From Massospora cicadina (lineage: Eukaryota; Entomophthoromycota; Entomophthoromycetes; Entomophthorales; Entomophthoraceae): 64,000 nucleotides of DNA. Of this stretch, positions 52,828-63,589 are shown piece after piece. Location of the stretch: positions 62,001 through 126,000 of the forward strand of contig JAKSZP010013318.1 in assembly GCA_022478985.1 (NCBI GenBank), in the 5' to 3' direction. A program made the translations under genes and the position numbers. The number at the start of each line of letters is the position of its first letter. The first letter of the stretch is position 1. Under the pieces are notes generated by a model. That model searched no databases, had not been told where the DNA came from, and saw only the letters and a list, made by a program, of their open reading frames with translations.

Positions 52828-54246
52828 CACACCTTAGGTGCGAGGGGGTGGGCCCCCTGGCCCACCAGCCTCTTCCAGGTCCCCACAGGCTTTCACAGCA
52901 GCGCGGGTATTAGCAGCAACGCTATCAGGGTTTTTGTTAATTTTTGCGGAAAGAGTCACATTGGCTTTGGCCTTCACTTTTGTTTTCCTGACGTTGGACG
53001 AATTTTTTGCAGTGCGGATAAGTTCGGTGCACTGTCGAGTGGGGCAAAAAAATTTTTTTAATTGGGATAGGTCCCAAGTCAGTTTCAACCGGGGCTTGGG
53101 TGCAGCGATTGGGTGAGATCAAATCTCCCATCGGATCCTTGATTGAGTGGCCCGTTCAGCTTGGGCCTCCCAATCTGATTGGGTGATGGATTCCTGAGTT
53201 GCTTCCGCCATGAAGGTCTCCATGTCCTCCTGGCGTTGTGAGTGTGGGATGGTGGTAAAGACCTTGGCCGCTTCCTTGGCTGCGGTCCTATGGGCCTGCT
53301 TAGCCTTCTTCCACTCCTGTGGGGAGATGGGCTTTACCAATAGGTAGCATCCTTGTGCTCCCCATGGGAAAGCCTCTTTGGTGCTTGCGGTTGGTTTGTA
53401 GTGCGCCTCTCCACTGGCCATGGCCTCCAAGGGGTGCTCTTGGAATGTAACGCCCTCTTTGATGGGGCATGCATGTGCCTTATGGCTGAACATGTCACAG
53501 TGGGTGCAAATGGGGGGCGCGCTGTCAACAGTTACCCAGAATAGGTGGGTGGTGTGCCCTGCAATGTCAATAAAGGTGGAGTGCAGAATCTGGGTTAGGT
53601 CCTTTGCGATCTCCTCAGTTGGGGTCAGAACTACGATGGCTTTGCTGGTGCACAGGTGTGGCATCAGTGTGAAATGTTGCATTTTGAAAGATTGTATTTC
53701 GCCATATATGGCGAGATCATCTTTCAGGTGTTGCTCCAAAATGTCACGTTTTACTGTAGTAGGCAAAAAGTCAAACGTGAGGAAAATTTGGTTTGATTTT
53801 GTCCATCTTGTGCATTTAGTTTTGATGACCCATTGCCCTTCAGGGAGGTCGACCACTACGCGCACCGCTGCAGCCTCGTCTGCTGCTATTTTGCTTTCAA
53901 AACTTAGGTCCAGCCAACCGCGCGACATGGAGTGAGGTGCAATGTACACCGCAGTCAGGAAAATTTTGTGTACATCTTCACAAAATTTTTCCCATAGGGC
54001 CATTTTTTGGATGTCCAGATACACATGGACTCCAAATTCCACCGACGAGAGTGGCTGGGAATGTGGCGTGTTGATGTACTGGTTGCATCGTGCTTGCCAC
54101 GCGAGTATCTCTGGGGAAATTGTGACCGCCAGTTTTTTTAGATTTTTTTCTATTCCACCAGATTCTCCGGGGCGTTTTCAAACGTTAGAGGCCGCGGGCC
54201 TTCCGCCTGCTCCTCTTGCCTTGCTTGCCCAACTGCTCCCAGACAT
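52827..54246 (-). pseudogene. LINE-D ORF1, RNA-binding protein with CCHC knuckle
   Basis: Starts at the ATG ending at 54246 (MSGSSWASKARG). One TGA near 54180 (shared with LINE-B) interrupts an otherwise single frame to 53119, which holds 307 residues from MEFGVHVYLDIQ. Blocks: RGWLDLSFESK and IYGEIQSFKMQHFTLMP of the RRM-like domain, KAIVVLTPTEE, and the knuckle CTHCDMFSHKAHAC (CX2CX4HX4C). The C-terminus continues in another frame (52834-53088) with a basic KVKAKANVTLSAKINKN tail. The terminal TGA and the ORF2 ATG share one base (TGATG, 52825-52829). Confidence 0.85.
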
Positions 54247-54362
54247 GGGCGCAGACTAATCCCCTCTATGAGATTATCAAACTAGATTTAGTCTTGAATT
54301 GAATGGGTTGCAAAAGTGTTTGCAACGAGAAAGAAAAGTTGCCTTTATGAACCCTCATTAAA

Positions 54363-55349
54363 AAGTTTTTTATTATACCACACTCTAACCACAAAATTGT
54401 CCTCAAGGCTTTAATAAACTTTTTTTATGCAACCATGTTAATGCATATTTAAAATTATTTTAATTTTTCATTGGGTATCATGGCAATTTTATTTAGAGTT
54501 AAAGAGTCTTTTTATAGCAAATATATTGATGCTTTTCTGCATTTGGACCATCATTGTCAATATCTCTTATAACATTTTTACCTGGTCATTAGGATTTGAC
54601 AAAAATTCTAAGACCATAAAGTTAGACAAAAGCATAGATGATAGTGATAATATTTCATATACTTCTTCAAAAAACGTGAGATATGTTTTCTCAGGTGTTT
54701 TCAAAGTTTCAGAAAATGGTGTATCAAGCAGATACCTTCAAAATAGAGTATGATCCATAATTTAAAAAAATAATATATTTTACTTTCATCTGAGAGAAAA
54801 AAAATTATAAAATGTGAAGCTTCCATTAAATTAGTATATATAATTATAGCCAAATAAAACCAGTTTTCTCTTTTATAAAGTTTTAAGCTTATACTCTTTG
54901 TATTTTGCACTTTTCTAATACCAGTAATAAATTTCTCATGAATTTTTATATGAGGTGGGCCAACATTTGAACAAATATACTGCACCAATAGGAGGGATAT
55001 GGAGTAGGGAGTGAAAATATAGGAGTGGAGGACAAAACCCATGTACTGGAGGTAAATCCTTCCTGTGCATGTTCTGATAGGCCAGGATTATATAATCTAA
55101 CTTCACTAATTTACTTGGGTGGACCAAGGCATGTTATGAAAATCCAAAATTTATTGATATCCTCTTTGTCATACAATTGCAAGTCCAATATTGTAAGAAG
55201 AGCAAATGGTTGAAAATGATAATAAAATTAGCCAAAAGACCCTGGCCAATTTGTAATGAAAACCTTTGAGTCAGGGCAATACTTTCATCAACAATAATTC
55301 TCAGCCAAATAGCTTAAATTTGGGCAGCTAAGATATTCTAAATCATCAG
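54363..55349. other. AT-rich spacer between LINE-D and GYP-4
   Basis: About 1 kb of AT-rich DNA without a gene. It contains SINE-like relic 3 (54935-55110). Confidence 0.55.
54935..55110 (-). repeat. SINE-like relic 3
   Basis: On the minus strand the tail reads GTATATTTGTTCAAATGTTG then GCCCACCTCATATAA, matching relic 1 (3449-3483) over about 35 bases with few changes. Upstream, a tRNA-like head is suggested by TGGCCTATCAGAACATGC and GGGTTTTGTCCTCC (A- and B-box positions). The two copies with the same head-tail order support a SINE family. Confidence 0.45.
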
Positions 55350-55964
55350 TGTCACAAATCTATATGACTGGATAACAAGCCACTATGTATGACCAGCAAA
55401 TCATTGGAGGAATTCCGCCAAAGGATCAATGGACAGAATCCGCAGAGGATGTTTCAGAGCTATAAGTAATTGATCGCCTTAGGATGAGGCTATAATAGGC
55501 TATGATGGGTCACATTGGATTGCCTTCAAAATAGGGCGATAAGGCGATGTCAACATTTGACAATAGACAATTTGGATTGCCTCAAATCAGGGTGATAAAA
55601 ATTGAAGAACAACAAGCCAAAACCAATGAGAATATGGCAGAACGATTAAACTAAGCAAAAGAGTTGGTACCAATGGGGGTCACTGGGATATCAGCATAAT
55701 GAGGGGATTGACAGAAAGGAAGTTTTAGAGAAAGAAGAACTAAGAAGAAAGAGGGAGCGTACTAGAAAAAGATTTGTCAATTTATTATATTAAAAATAAA
55801 AAAGTGTTTTGGGGAAATTGCTCACATTTTTATTATAAATTAATTGTTTACAAGTGGTCTGAGGAACTGGCAATTGTCATATTATCCGTTCCAATTGCTC
55901 AATGGCCATAACCCTGTGCAAAAAACCATCTAGTGGATATATACAGAATTACCAAAATTCAACG
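55350..55964 (+). repeat. GYP-4 5' LTR
   Basis: Starts TGTCACAAATCTATATGACT, as GYP-1 starts TGTCAAGAGGTTGATATGAC, and ends next to the primer site. The blocks TTGCTCAATGGCCA and CCCTGTGCAAA (about 55896-55925) match the GYP-1 LTR. An imperfect 30-bp direct repeat (TTGGATTGCCT-CAAA-AGGG-GATAA) lies at about 55519-55595. The start is inferred from the GYP-1 match, as the 3' LTR is not in the window. Confidence 0.65.
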
Positions 55965-55965
55965 G

Positions 55966-55981
55966 TGGTGCTCACTACAGG
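55966..55981 (+). other. GYP-4 primer binding site
   Basis: TGGTGCTCACTACAGG directly after the LTR, one base different from the GYP-1 site. A TGG start is expected for pairing with a tRNA CCA end. Confidence 0.6.
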
Positions 55982-56007
55982 GGGCCCATTGACCAATAAC
56001 AATACAA

Positions 56008-56401
56008 TGAAAACTCAGTTGCTGGCTATGTCGCATCCAGGTTGCTTTGATAAGGAATCTGCACAACATGCTGGGCCTGTTGCATATGAGGAGCTGATAC
56101 TTGCGTTAGATACTGTGCTCAAAAGGCAAGATGAGTTGCTTCAGAAGGTTTACATTGATAAGTTGCTGCCATTTGATTGCGAAGGAAATATTCATAGTTC
56201 TTTTGATGATTTGAGTTTGCAACTGAAGGAACTTTGGATTGGCAGAGGGCAAAACTATTGCTCTCCTCCTTGGATGTCGGGAGTGCTGATCAAGCTGTTT
56301 GTTACCTTTCAGATAGTTTATTTCATACCAAGAAGTTAAGGAGACGGTGATGCAGTTGCTCTGCAGAACTGCAAAAATGTCACAGCGGAAATCTAAGTTC
56401 T
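56008..56401 (+). pseudogene. GYP-4 gag, N-terminal part
   Basis: An open frame runs to 56339 and reads, from a likely ATG at 56008, MKTQLLAMSHPGCFDKESAQ, then a helical stretch VAYEELILALDTVLKRQDEL, and DGNIHS-like and WIGRGQNYC segments. Its position right after LTR and primer site identifies it as gag. The 55902 start of the open frame lies inside the LTR and is less likely. LINE-E interrupts the gene at 56402; the remainder resumes at 61612. Confidence 0.6.
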
Positions 56402-56605
56402 ATTATTTATTTGGGCAAGGTCGACCAGGGGGCAAGCACTTCCAATATAGTGAAAAAAACTAATGAATTTTGACAAATAAAGAAATCTTAGAGGGTTCAA
56501 GGCCCCTCTTGTTGTCTCCAAGATCACCAAGATTAGGACGGTAGGGAAGGGAGTTATGCTGACTTATTCTTGGATGTAGCATGTGTGAAGGAAAGGCTCA
56601 ACTTT

Positions 56606-59600
56606 TTAGGAACCATATGGGGAACCATGTGTTGATTGTCCTTCTGTTATGAAGGTCATATGTCCAAACAGCCATGCTTGGAAATGTTCCAATATATGGC
56701 TGTGGAAGCGATGAATGGCTTCTTTAATTGTTGGCACTGCTCTTGTGAACGATTCCAGTACCATTGTATGTATCATCCATAGTGCTACTGCTACTATTAG
56801 CGCCCTGAAAGATGGGTGGGTAGGAGAGTCCATGTTTATACCGAACATGTTACTTGCTAGGCTGAATGGATATCCGTTTTCTTGGCGGAAAAGGCGATTG
56901 GCCTCTTTCCATACCACCACTGATGTTGGGCATTGTTCTAAACGGTGGGCTAGGCTTCCATACTGACCACATATTGTACATGAGGTGTGAGTGGCATTTG
57001 ACCGTTCAGCTGTTTGGTATACTCTCATCATACACCTCCATACATGTGCTCTTATCCTGGGTTGGAGTAGAGGGTGATGTGTATCTCCATACTCATCTTT
57101 GGGTCTCCAGGTTGTAGAGTATGTCCATATGGTCCAGGTAATCTATCCTGGATATGGTATTTGGGCTTTTGCTTATTATTTTGTCTGTGACTATTTGATC
57201 ATTGATCTCCTGTCTGTGAGTTAGCCTTGGGCGTCCTTGGTGACTGGTTTGTTCATTTATGTGAGTCCGCCATGGCGCTCTTCTCATGGCTAGGAGTATT
57301 TTCTTGAAATGTGCAGGAGTGCCATGTGGTCCTGCAGCTGTAGGATGGGATGCCAGATACATAATTAATGTGTTTGGGTGATCTGGGTTTCTTGATTGTA
57401 GTGCACGTGTGAAGTTATATCTTGCTGTTCTGGCCCAGTGTGTATCTGGAAGATCTGGGCTAGTCACCTGAGCTATCCAGGATCTCAGTATATGGGTTGC
57501 TTTCTCTACGTAACTAGTAAGCCCCATGCCTTCATTCCTTCTAGGTCCAAATAGGGTTTTGAGGCGTACAGGGGGGTTGTGGTTGGACCATAGCCATCAT
57601 TGTAATAGGGCGTGGACTGTGTTGAAAAAAATTGTGAGAAAGCGATTGCATGGGCCGTGAACCATATGATTTATAGAATCATAGAGTTGGCTACCATGAC
57701 CCTTCCTGTTAGACCTGTTTGGTGTCCATGTAAGGAGGCAATGCATTTTGTTATTTTGTCCAATAGCTGATTTTCCATCATGGAGTTAGTATACTCCTTT
57801 TTCCAACCATACTCCCAAGTGACGAACAGGGCCAGCTGTTGGCTTGGTGATGAATGGAAGTTTCAGTGAGGTCATTTCTAATTTAGCTTCCTATGTCTGG
57901 TCAGGAGTCTTGATGTACTAGCTTGTTGGCCCTGTGTAGATGGCATCCACTGGGTCTGATATTTCCCCAGGAGTATAATTTCCGTTTTCTCAGTGTTAAG
58001 TGATGCGTTACTTATGGCTGAATAGTCTTGTATTATTTTCTCAATTCTGCAATCGTCCTTATTGTTGGATATGCCCACCACATAATCATCAGCGAAGGCC
58101 ATCATTTTGACTGGTGGTTGGCCCTTGACGTTGATTACTTTGAGCAGTATGTTTGTATTTTGGATTAGGGGGTCTAAGCTAGAGTTGTAGAGTAGAGGGC
58201 TTAAGGGTCTCCTTGTTCTAGTCCTCTCTGTGGGATAACTGGGTTGGTTAAGAAGCCTGCTTCCCGCACAGCCATGGAAGCAGACTCTGTAAACAAAATT
58301 CCAAGTTTATAAATCTATTTGGAAGCTTGAATTTTTGAAGGCAGGCTTTAAGATAGGTCCAGTTCACTCTGTCATATGCCTTTTGTTGGTCTAAAAAGAC
58401 AAGTGCTCCAGAGGTTTTGGACTGGCAGACATTTGCAACTGTGTGGATGTTATCCCATATGGATTTTCTTGGGACAAATCCATATTGTGATGGGGATATC
58501 GCATCAGTTGCAATTTCTTCTAGTCGTTTAGCCATAATTTTTGTGAAAATTTTTGTATCTGTGTTGGTTAGGGAAATTGGGCGCCAGTTGGATAGGTCTA
58601 ATCTGTCTCCTTTCTTGAATAAAGTGACCGTGTAGGCTTCTTTGCCTCCAGGTAGGAGGCATGTTTCCATAATACACTTGTTCATTGAAGCTAGAAGAAT
58701 GTTAGACTTGTTAGTAAAATATTTTATATAAAATTCATAGGGAATCCCATCAGGTTTAGGGCATTTCCCTCTTGATGCACTGCATACTACTTCCCATAAT
58801 TCCTCGCGCGATATTAGGTTAATAAAATTGGTATTTTGAACCGCGGCGTTGATGTGTGCGCTTCTAAGGAATTTTTTGGTTTTTTCTGGTTTAACCAGCT
58901 CAGATTTATACAATTTCATATAAAACCTGTGCACTTCGTCACAACTTCTTTGGGTGTTTCTGCTATGGATTTGTCAGGTTGATGGACCTGTGTACAAGCT
59001 ATAATATCTTTCCTGGAATGGAATCAGTGGAAAAAGTAGCTCAAGCAAGTTTCTCCATCTCTTATGTTTTTGCTTTTATATTGGACTCCAACATGGTGTT
59101 GTTGTTCATGGATCAGGGTGTTTAGCCAAGTAGAAACCTCCGCCCATTTGCAACCCCATCCATGGCTGTATCCCATTCTTTGTACAATGTTTTCTAGATG
59201 GTCAATTTCAGCCAATGTGTGTTTTGTAAAGGCTGAAACTGCCCTGTGTCTTCTAGATGATGTATGTTTAATTTGTTGGGTTATTTATTTTTGAAGTTTT
59301 CCCAGGTGGTTACTGGGTCCAAGTAAAAGGGTGTTTGAAAAACCTGGGTTGAGGATATTTACTCCATTCAGGATTATATTCTGAGTCGGCTAAACTTTCT
59401 GGGCGTATTCTGCACCATCTGGGTGCTTGGGTACTTGGTTCCGCCAGTTTGTAAGGCACCAAAACAAGCCGAGGGTCAGAGAATTCAATTTTTGCAGTTT
59501 TAAATTTTTGAATTTGGTGACAGAAAATTATTGGTGCGAGTATTAGGTCTATCCTCAACATAGAGACAAGTGTACCATTGTGTACATGTGGGCGTGTCAT

Positions 59601-60122
59601 GTTTTGTAGCAGGGATTGTTTTTTTGGCAGTATATCATATAGTCCCAGGGTGGCCTTCAGTACTTGGAGTTCCACTTGCCCTTGTGGTATCTCCATTATG
59701 TATGGCCATCAGTCCATCTCTGGATTAATCCAGCAGTTCATGTCTCCCATTATGAAAGTATTTGCTGGTAGATTTAGTTGTGTTAGGGCTGTGAGAAATT
59801 CTCTTTGGTCATGCACACCATTCAGGGTGTACACACTGGCTATTGTGTGCACTTTGGTGTGCCCTGAAAAGGTTACAGTGAGTACGCAGCCATTCAGGAA
59901 CAAATTTTTGTTAATAAATTTAAAGTTTTGGTTCGCGCATACTATCACCCCACATTGGAGCGACCAAAACAATATTGTTGGGTAGAGCATTTTTTCCCAT
60001 GCCTCCTCCTCTCCCTGTGGACAGTGGGTTTCCTGAACCGCCAGGATATCTACAGGTGGGTTTTGTAGAAGACTCAACTTCTTGGCCCTGGACGTTAAGG
60101 CCTTGAGTTTCACTATGTTCAG
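56606..60122 (-). pseudogene. LINE-E ORF2: AP endonuclease, reverse transcriptase, zf-RVT
   Basis: The first block reads IGTLNIVKLKALTSRAKKLS, then VDILAVQETHCPQGEEEAWE, which keeps the Gln codon where LINE-B and D have TGA. Endonuclease continues with FIMGDMNCWINPEMD (59709-60113), MLRIDLILAPIIF and FSDPRLVLVPY (59310-59696; the His of SDH is Pro). RT is in 58248-58934: CPKPDGIPYEFYIKYF, YTVTLFKKGDRLDLSNWRPI, QYGFVPRKSIWDN and FLDQQKAYDRVNWTY; MMAFADDYVVGISNN lies in 57878-58105. The C-terminus 56606-57031 has CTICGQYGSLAHRLEQCP, a zf-RVT. Several frameshifts. Confidence 0.85.
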
Positions 60123-60133
60123 CGTCCCTATTT

Positions 60134-61524
60134 CTACTGAGACGCCCGATGCGCCTCAGGAGTGGTTAGCAGGGCCCCTGGCCCTACTCCCTCACTCACA
60201 TTACTCTCCACTGAACCTCTGCTGCGGAGAGCATAGCCATGAGTAGGAGTTGGGGTGTATTCTGCCCCTTTTATCGCCGCAGTTTTTGCTCCTCTCTTGA
60301 CTTTACTTGGTTTTGATATGTTATTGCAGTGCACTTGTGGATTTTTATTGGCCACATCATTTTCTTGCGCATTCCATTGTTGATTTTCCTTCCCAATTGG
60401 GTTAAATTCCGCAAAATCTGGGGGTGCTCTGAACCCCAATTTTGCTGCATTCATTTCTGAATCAGGTTCCGCCAAATTCAAACTGGTCAGATTGGGTGTA
60501 TGGTTTTCCACGGCTCCAGCAATATGGTTGATTCCGCCGAGGCCTTTGCCTTGGCTGCAGCCATCTTGCGAGCTTTTTTGGCCATTTTTCATTCTTTCAG
60601 GGAAATAGGGTCAATAATTATATATTGCCCATGTTCTCCCCAATTGAAGGCTTGTGTGGTATCTGTGATTTTGGCGTATTATGAGTCAACTTCGCCCATT
60701 TCCTCCTCAAAGAATTCCATTTCTATCAGGCCTTCTTTTATGGGGAAAGCATGAATCTTGTGACCAAAGGCCTGGCAGTGGTTGCAAATGGGGGGTGCAC
60801 TTTCCACTGTTGTGCGGAACAGCTGGGATTTTTCTCATCAATTGTGAAGGATGTGATGTGGGGGATTTTTATAATATCTTCTACTTTATCCTGGTTTGGT
60901 GAAATTATTGCTATTGCCTTCTCCATGCCAAGGGTCAGCATCATCTGGAACCATTGCATTTCAAATTGCTTAATTTCTCCTTAGGCTTCCAAGCCTTCTT
61001 GGAGATGTCTTTTGACTACTGTGCACGCCAGTGTGGTTGGAAGATAGTTGAAAATTATTAAAATGTCCTTGGATTCAGTACAACGGGTGCATTTGATCAG
61101 GACCAATTGCTGTCCAATGGGAAGGTCAAGTACCACTCTGACCTTCACTGCTTCATTTGCTTCTTCCGCGGTTTTGAACCCAAAATCTACCCAACCTCTG
61201 CAGATAGTATGGGTTGTTAAGTACAACGCATGTGGGAAAAATTTTGTTGAGCTTCGCTGAAATTTCCCACATTGTCAGTGTTTCTACGCCCAGGAAAACT
61301 CATATCCCATGTTCCACTAATAACAGATGTTGCCATTGGGATACTTCCAAATAGCTGCAACATTTTACTAAGAAATTGACAAAACCCGCAGGATGTGCAA
61401 CCTTGGGTTTTTTATTTTTGCTTAGATTTTCATTTGTAACTGTGCGCTTGGTACCTTTGGGTGGTGCAGGTCCAGGTTCGCTGCCCTTTACCACGTTCTC
61501 CCAGCTCTTTACCTTATTATTCAT
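60134..61524 (-). pseudogene. LINE-E ORF1, RNA-binding protein
   Basis: Starts at 61524 (MNNKVKSWENVVKG), followed by a basic segment (TKRTVTNENLSKNKKPKVAH). After a stop near 61300 come CRGWVDFGFKTAEEANEAVK, the RRM-like block in 60981-61226, and AIAIISPNQDKVEDIIKIPH. The knuckle reads CNHCQAFGHKIHAF in a shifted frame at about 60740-60790, so the last Cys of CX2CX4HX4C is Phe. The last frame (60134-60592) is Lys/Asn-rich and ends next to ORF2. Broken by at least three frame changes. Confidence 0.75.
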
Positions 61525-61611
61525 ACTTATCTCGCCTGGTGTTAATTATCAAATTACGCTGTTTGAATCAAATTGTATTACTAAAAGTGATAGTAGTCAG
61601 AAAGAAAAGTC

Positions 61612-62400
61612 CGGAAAAGCCAAGTTCTTGACCATCAGGTTTTAGAAAAATGAGACCCTAACCGCATTTACTGAGCAATTTATAATGGAAGCACACGTGC
61701 TGATTGGGGCAGGGATTTTATCCAAAGTTGATGTATTGCAATGGCCTCAGTGGTGGAGCCATACCCTGAACTATACAATGCATGGCCCCATTGTTGGAGG
61801 ACGATGTACCTCTCCTCAAACTTGTTCAGTTTGTACATCGCTTAGCTGTAACCTTCCCTCCACCCAATACTGAACAGATCCGCACTGTCACTGTTGTCAA
61901 TCCTAATCATGTGGGGGAATCAACTGGTCAGTGTGGGTTCCATCAGTTTACTCGCCGCAGTCCAACGTTCATTCCATAAATACTGATCAACATCTGACCA
62001 ACTACTGCTTTGGCCCTAAATATGCTGATTGGCAGTGGTTGTTATACCGATGGGGGTTTAGTTACACCAATTCTTTTCAGAACCACCTTCCAAGTGGACC
62101 TACTTATATTATGCACGCCATAGGCCCTATGGAGTAAGTTGTTTTAATTGCAGTTGCACTGGGCACATGGGACGATGGTGCCCCAATCAACGGATCCCTC
62201 CCATACAACAGGATCAAGGTTATCAGGGAAAAGTCAGAGCGGAGTAGATATGGGACTCTCTACTTCCACTACCTTGAATTCAAACGTCCCACCTGAATCT
62301 ACTGTATTAATTGCAGAAGTAGCTTCTCAGTATGACGATACATTCCTCTACCAACAGCTGGTTGGGGGAGTAAATGTGCTGACCTAAGCACAAGTCAAAG
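61612..62400 (+). pseudogene. GYP-4 gag, C-terminal part with CCHC knuckle
   Basis: Resumes after LINE-E with a helical stretch (FTEQFIMEAHVLIGAGILSK, from about 61660) typical of a Gypsy capsid region, then in shifted frames VLQWPQWWSHTLNYTM. Near 62131-62180 the knuckle reads CFNCSCTGHMGRWCP, a good CX2CX4HX4C. Shortly after, DTFLYQQLVGGVN (62330-62370) corresponds to the gag-protease linker also readable in GYP-1. Stops and frameshifts throughout. Confidence 0.7.
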
Positions 62401-62567
62401 AAATGGCGGACTAAGAATCTCCGGAACGACCAAAGCCTTATGCTTGTCAAATGTTTGACCAAAGTCCATCAGACCAGTTAGAACCGTTTGTAGATGCGTT
62501 GTCCCTGAGAGGAGTAGATGTCGCCCTTCCAGTGGACACTATTGTAACAAAATAACCTAAAATCAGT

Positions 62568-63010
62568 GTGGGTATTATGAGCTTCCTAGGAAAACATGAA
62601 TCACTGAACGTACATATAGTTAATAGCCGGCATTCATCTTACTCAGAATGCACTTATTGTGACATTGTGGTAGCTAAAACCCGGGTTTATGCTATAATTG
62701 ATATGGGCGCTCCTGTTAATATTGTCTCTACAAAATGGAGCGAAGTTGTCTTTAAAACCTGACATAGACCACCAGATATTGTATAGGACCGCTGGAGCCA
62801 AAACCACAATCTCTGATGGAGCTTATAGCGCACTTCCCTTGTGGTTCAGATCCATTGTTGTTGTGGCTTCAGCAGTGTTATTACCATATAGCAACTATGA
62901 TCTGTTGATTGGGACTGCCTTTATGCAACACTATGGGGCTGTTGTTGACATTATGGGAGAGACCCTAGTCATTTTAAGACAGCGAATCCCAATTATTTCA
63001 CCTCTAGCGG
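62568..63010 (+). pseudogene. GYP-4 retropepsin-like protease with DMGA active site
   Basis: The frame opens at 62568 with SFLGKHESLNVHI and YAIIDMGAPVNIVST; the expected DTGA is DMGA at 62700-62711. After a frameshift, 62698-63036 continues with SDGAYSALPLWFRS, SNYDLLIGTAFMQHYGAVVD and LVILRQRIPII, the second lobe with an intact LIG. It is closely similar to GYP-1 18742-19155. The protease would process the polyprotein, but the Thr/Ser to Met change in the active site is not seen in active retropepsins I know of. Confidence 0.7.
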
Positions 63011-63049
63011 AGTGCCAAAGGGCTCAGGGCATATGAGACAGATCAACCT

Positions 63050-63480
63050 TGCCTACAGAGATGGGGTGATTCCAGTGCACTATCATCAATTAAAAGGGAA
63101 AACATGGGCCTTCCCCCATCAGATATACAAATATCAAGGGCTGCCGCTTAGAACAGCTGGAGCTATATCCATTCCCTCTGGACATCAAGTAATAGTAAAC
63201 ACTGAGTTAGAGGTGGAAGTGCCAGCTGGGCTCTACGGGGAGATCATTGGGCCTTATCAGCAATCGCAGCATGACCCCACATGGCTCCAGGCATCATACT
63301 TCCAGGCCATGGGGAGATCAAGGTATTGATAGCATATCTTCAGAACAGACCAACTCAAATCCACTGGCATCAAATTATAATGTATTTACATCTGAACCTG
63401 GGTGAGGAGATCAACCAGGTTCATGAGTTTGGTTCTCTGGATGAATTTGGTCTGCCCATCAAACTGCATCTTGGTGCAAT
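63050..63480 (+). pseudogene. GYP-4 dUTPase-like domain
   Basis: Between protease and RT. In 63012-63329: LPLRTAGAISIPSGHQVIVN, then TELEVEVPAGLYGEIIGPYQ. In the next frame (63281-63577): APGIILPGHGEIKVLIAYLQ and HWHQIIMYLHL. This follows the dUTPase order: TAGxD-like strand, PxG...xTxxxxxxPxGxxGxIxPRS, then GxxDxDYRGEIxVxxxN and GxRIAQL. PYQ replaces PRS, and LPGH stands where Asp-x-Asp-Tyr should be, so catalytic residues are missing. The same domain is in GYP-1. Family assignment is a by-eye inference. Confidence 0.45.
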
Positions 63481-63589
63481 GGTGGTTGTACTGCGAGAAC
63501 TTAATGGGGTTATCAGAAGACTAGAAGGAGTGGGCGGAAGCTTTATTTCAAAAATATATAGAGATTTTTATGGTTGATGATCATGATTT

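Larger units (their letters stand above)
49060..54345 (-). mobile_element. LINE-D: full-length sister of LINE-B, inverted
   Basis: About 5.3 kb with a 17-bp TSD, TATGAAACCTCATTAAA (49043-49059) and TATGAACCCTCATTAAA (54346-54362), one mismatch. The 5' end (minus) is ACTTTTCTTTCTCGTTGC, as in LINE-B, and the tail is made of TTTAAAA units. It follows LINE-B closely along its whole length, so the window holds a 5.3-kb inverted pair. The RT half is one long open frame. Confidence 0.9.
56402..61611 (-). mobile_element. LINE-E: older relative of LINE-B/D, inserted in GYP-4 gag
   Basis: About 5.2 kb. The 3' end (minus) has GTGCTTGCCCCCTGGTCGAC then CCCAAATAAATAAT; the 5' end near 61610 reads ACTTTTCTTTCT, as in LINE-B and D. 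A diverged TSD is visible: CGGAAATCTAAGTTCT (56386-56401) and CGGAAAAGCCAAGTTCT (61612-61628). Protein blocks match LINE-B but with many substitutions, so it is a separate subfamily. Confidence 0.85.

Noticed and set aside
55519..55595. Direct repeat in the GYP-4 LTR as an independent element
   Set aside because: Two imperfect 30-bp units inside an LTR; more likely an LTR-internal duplication than a separate feature.
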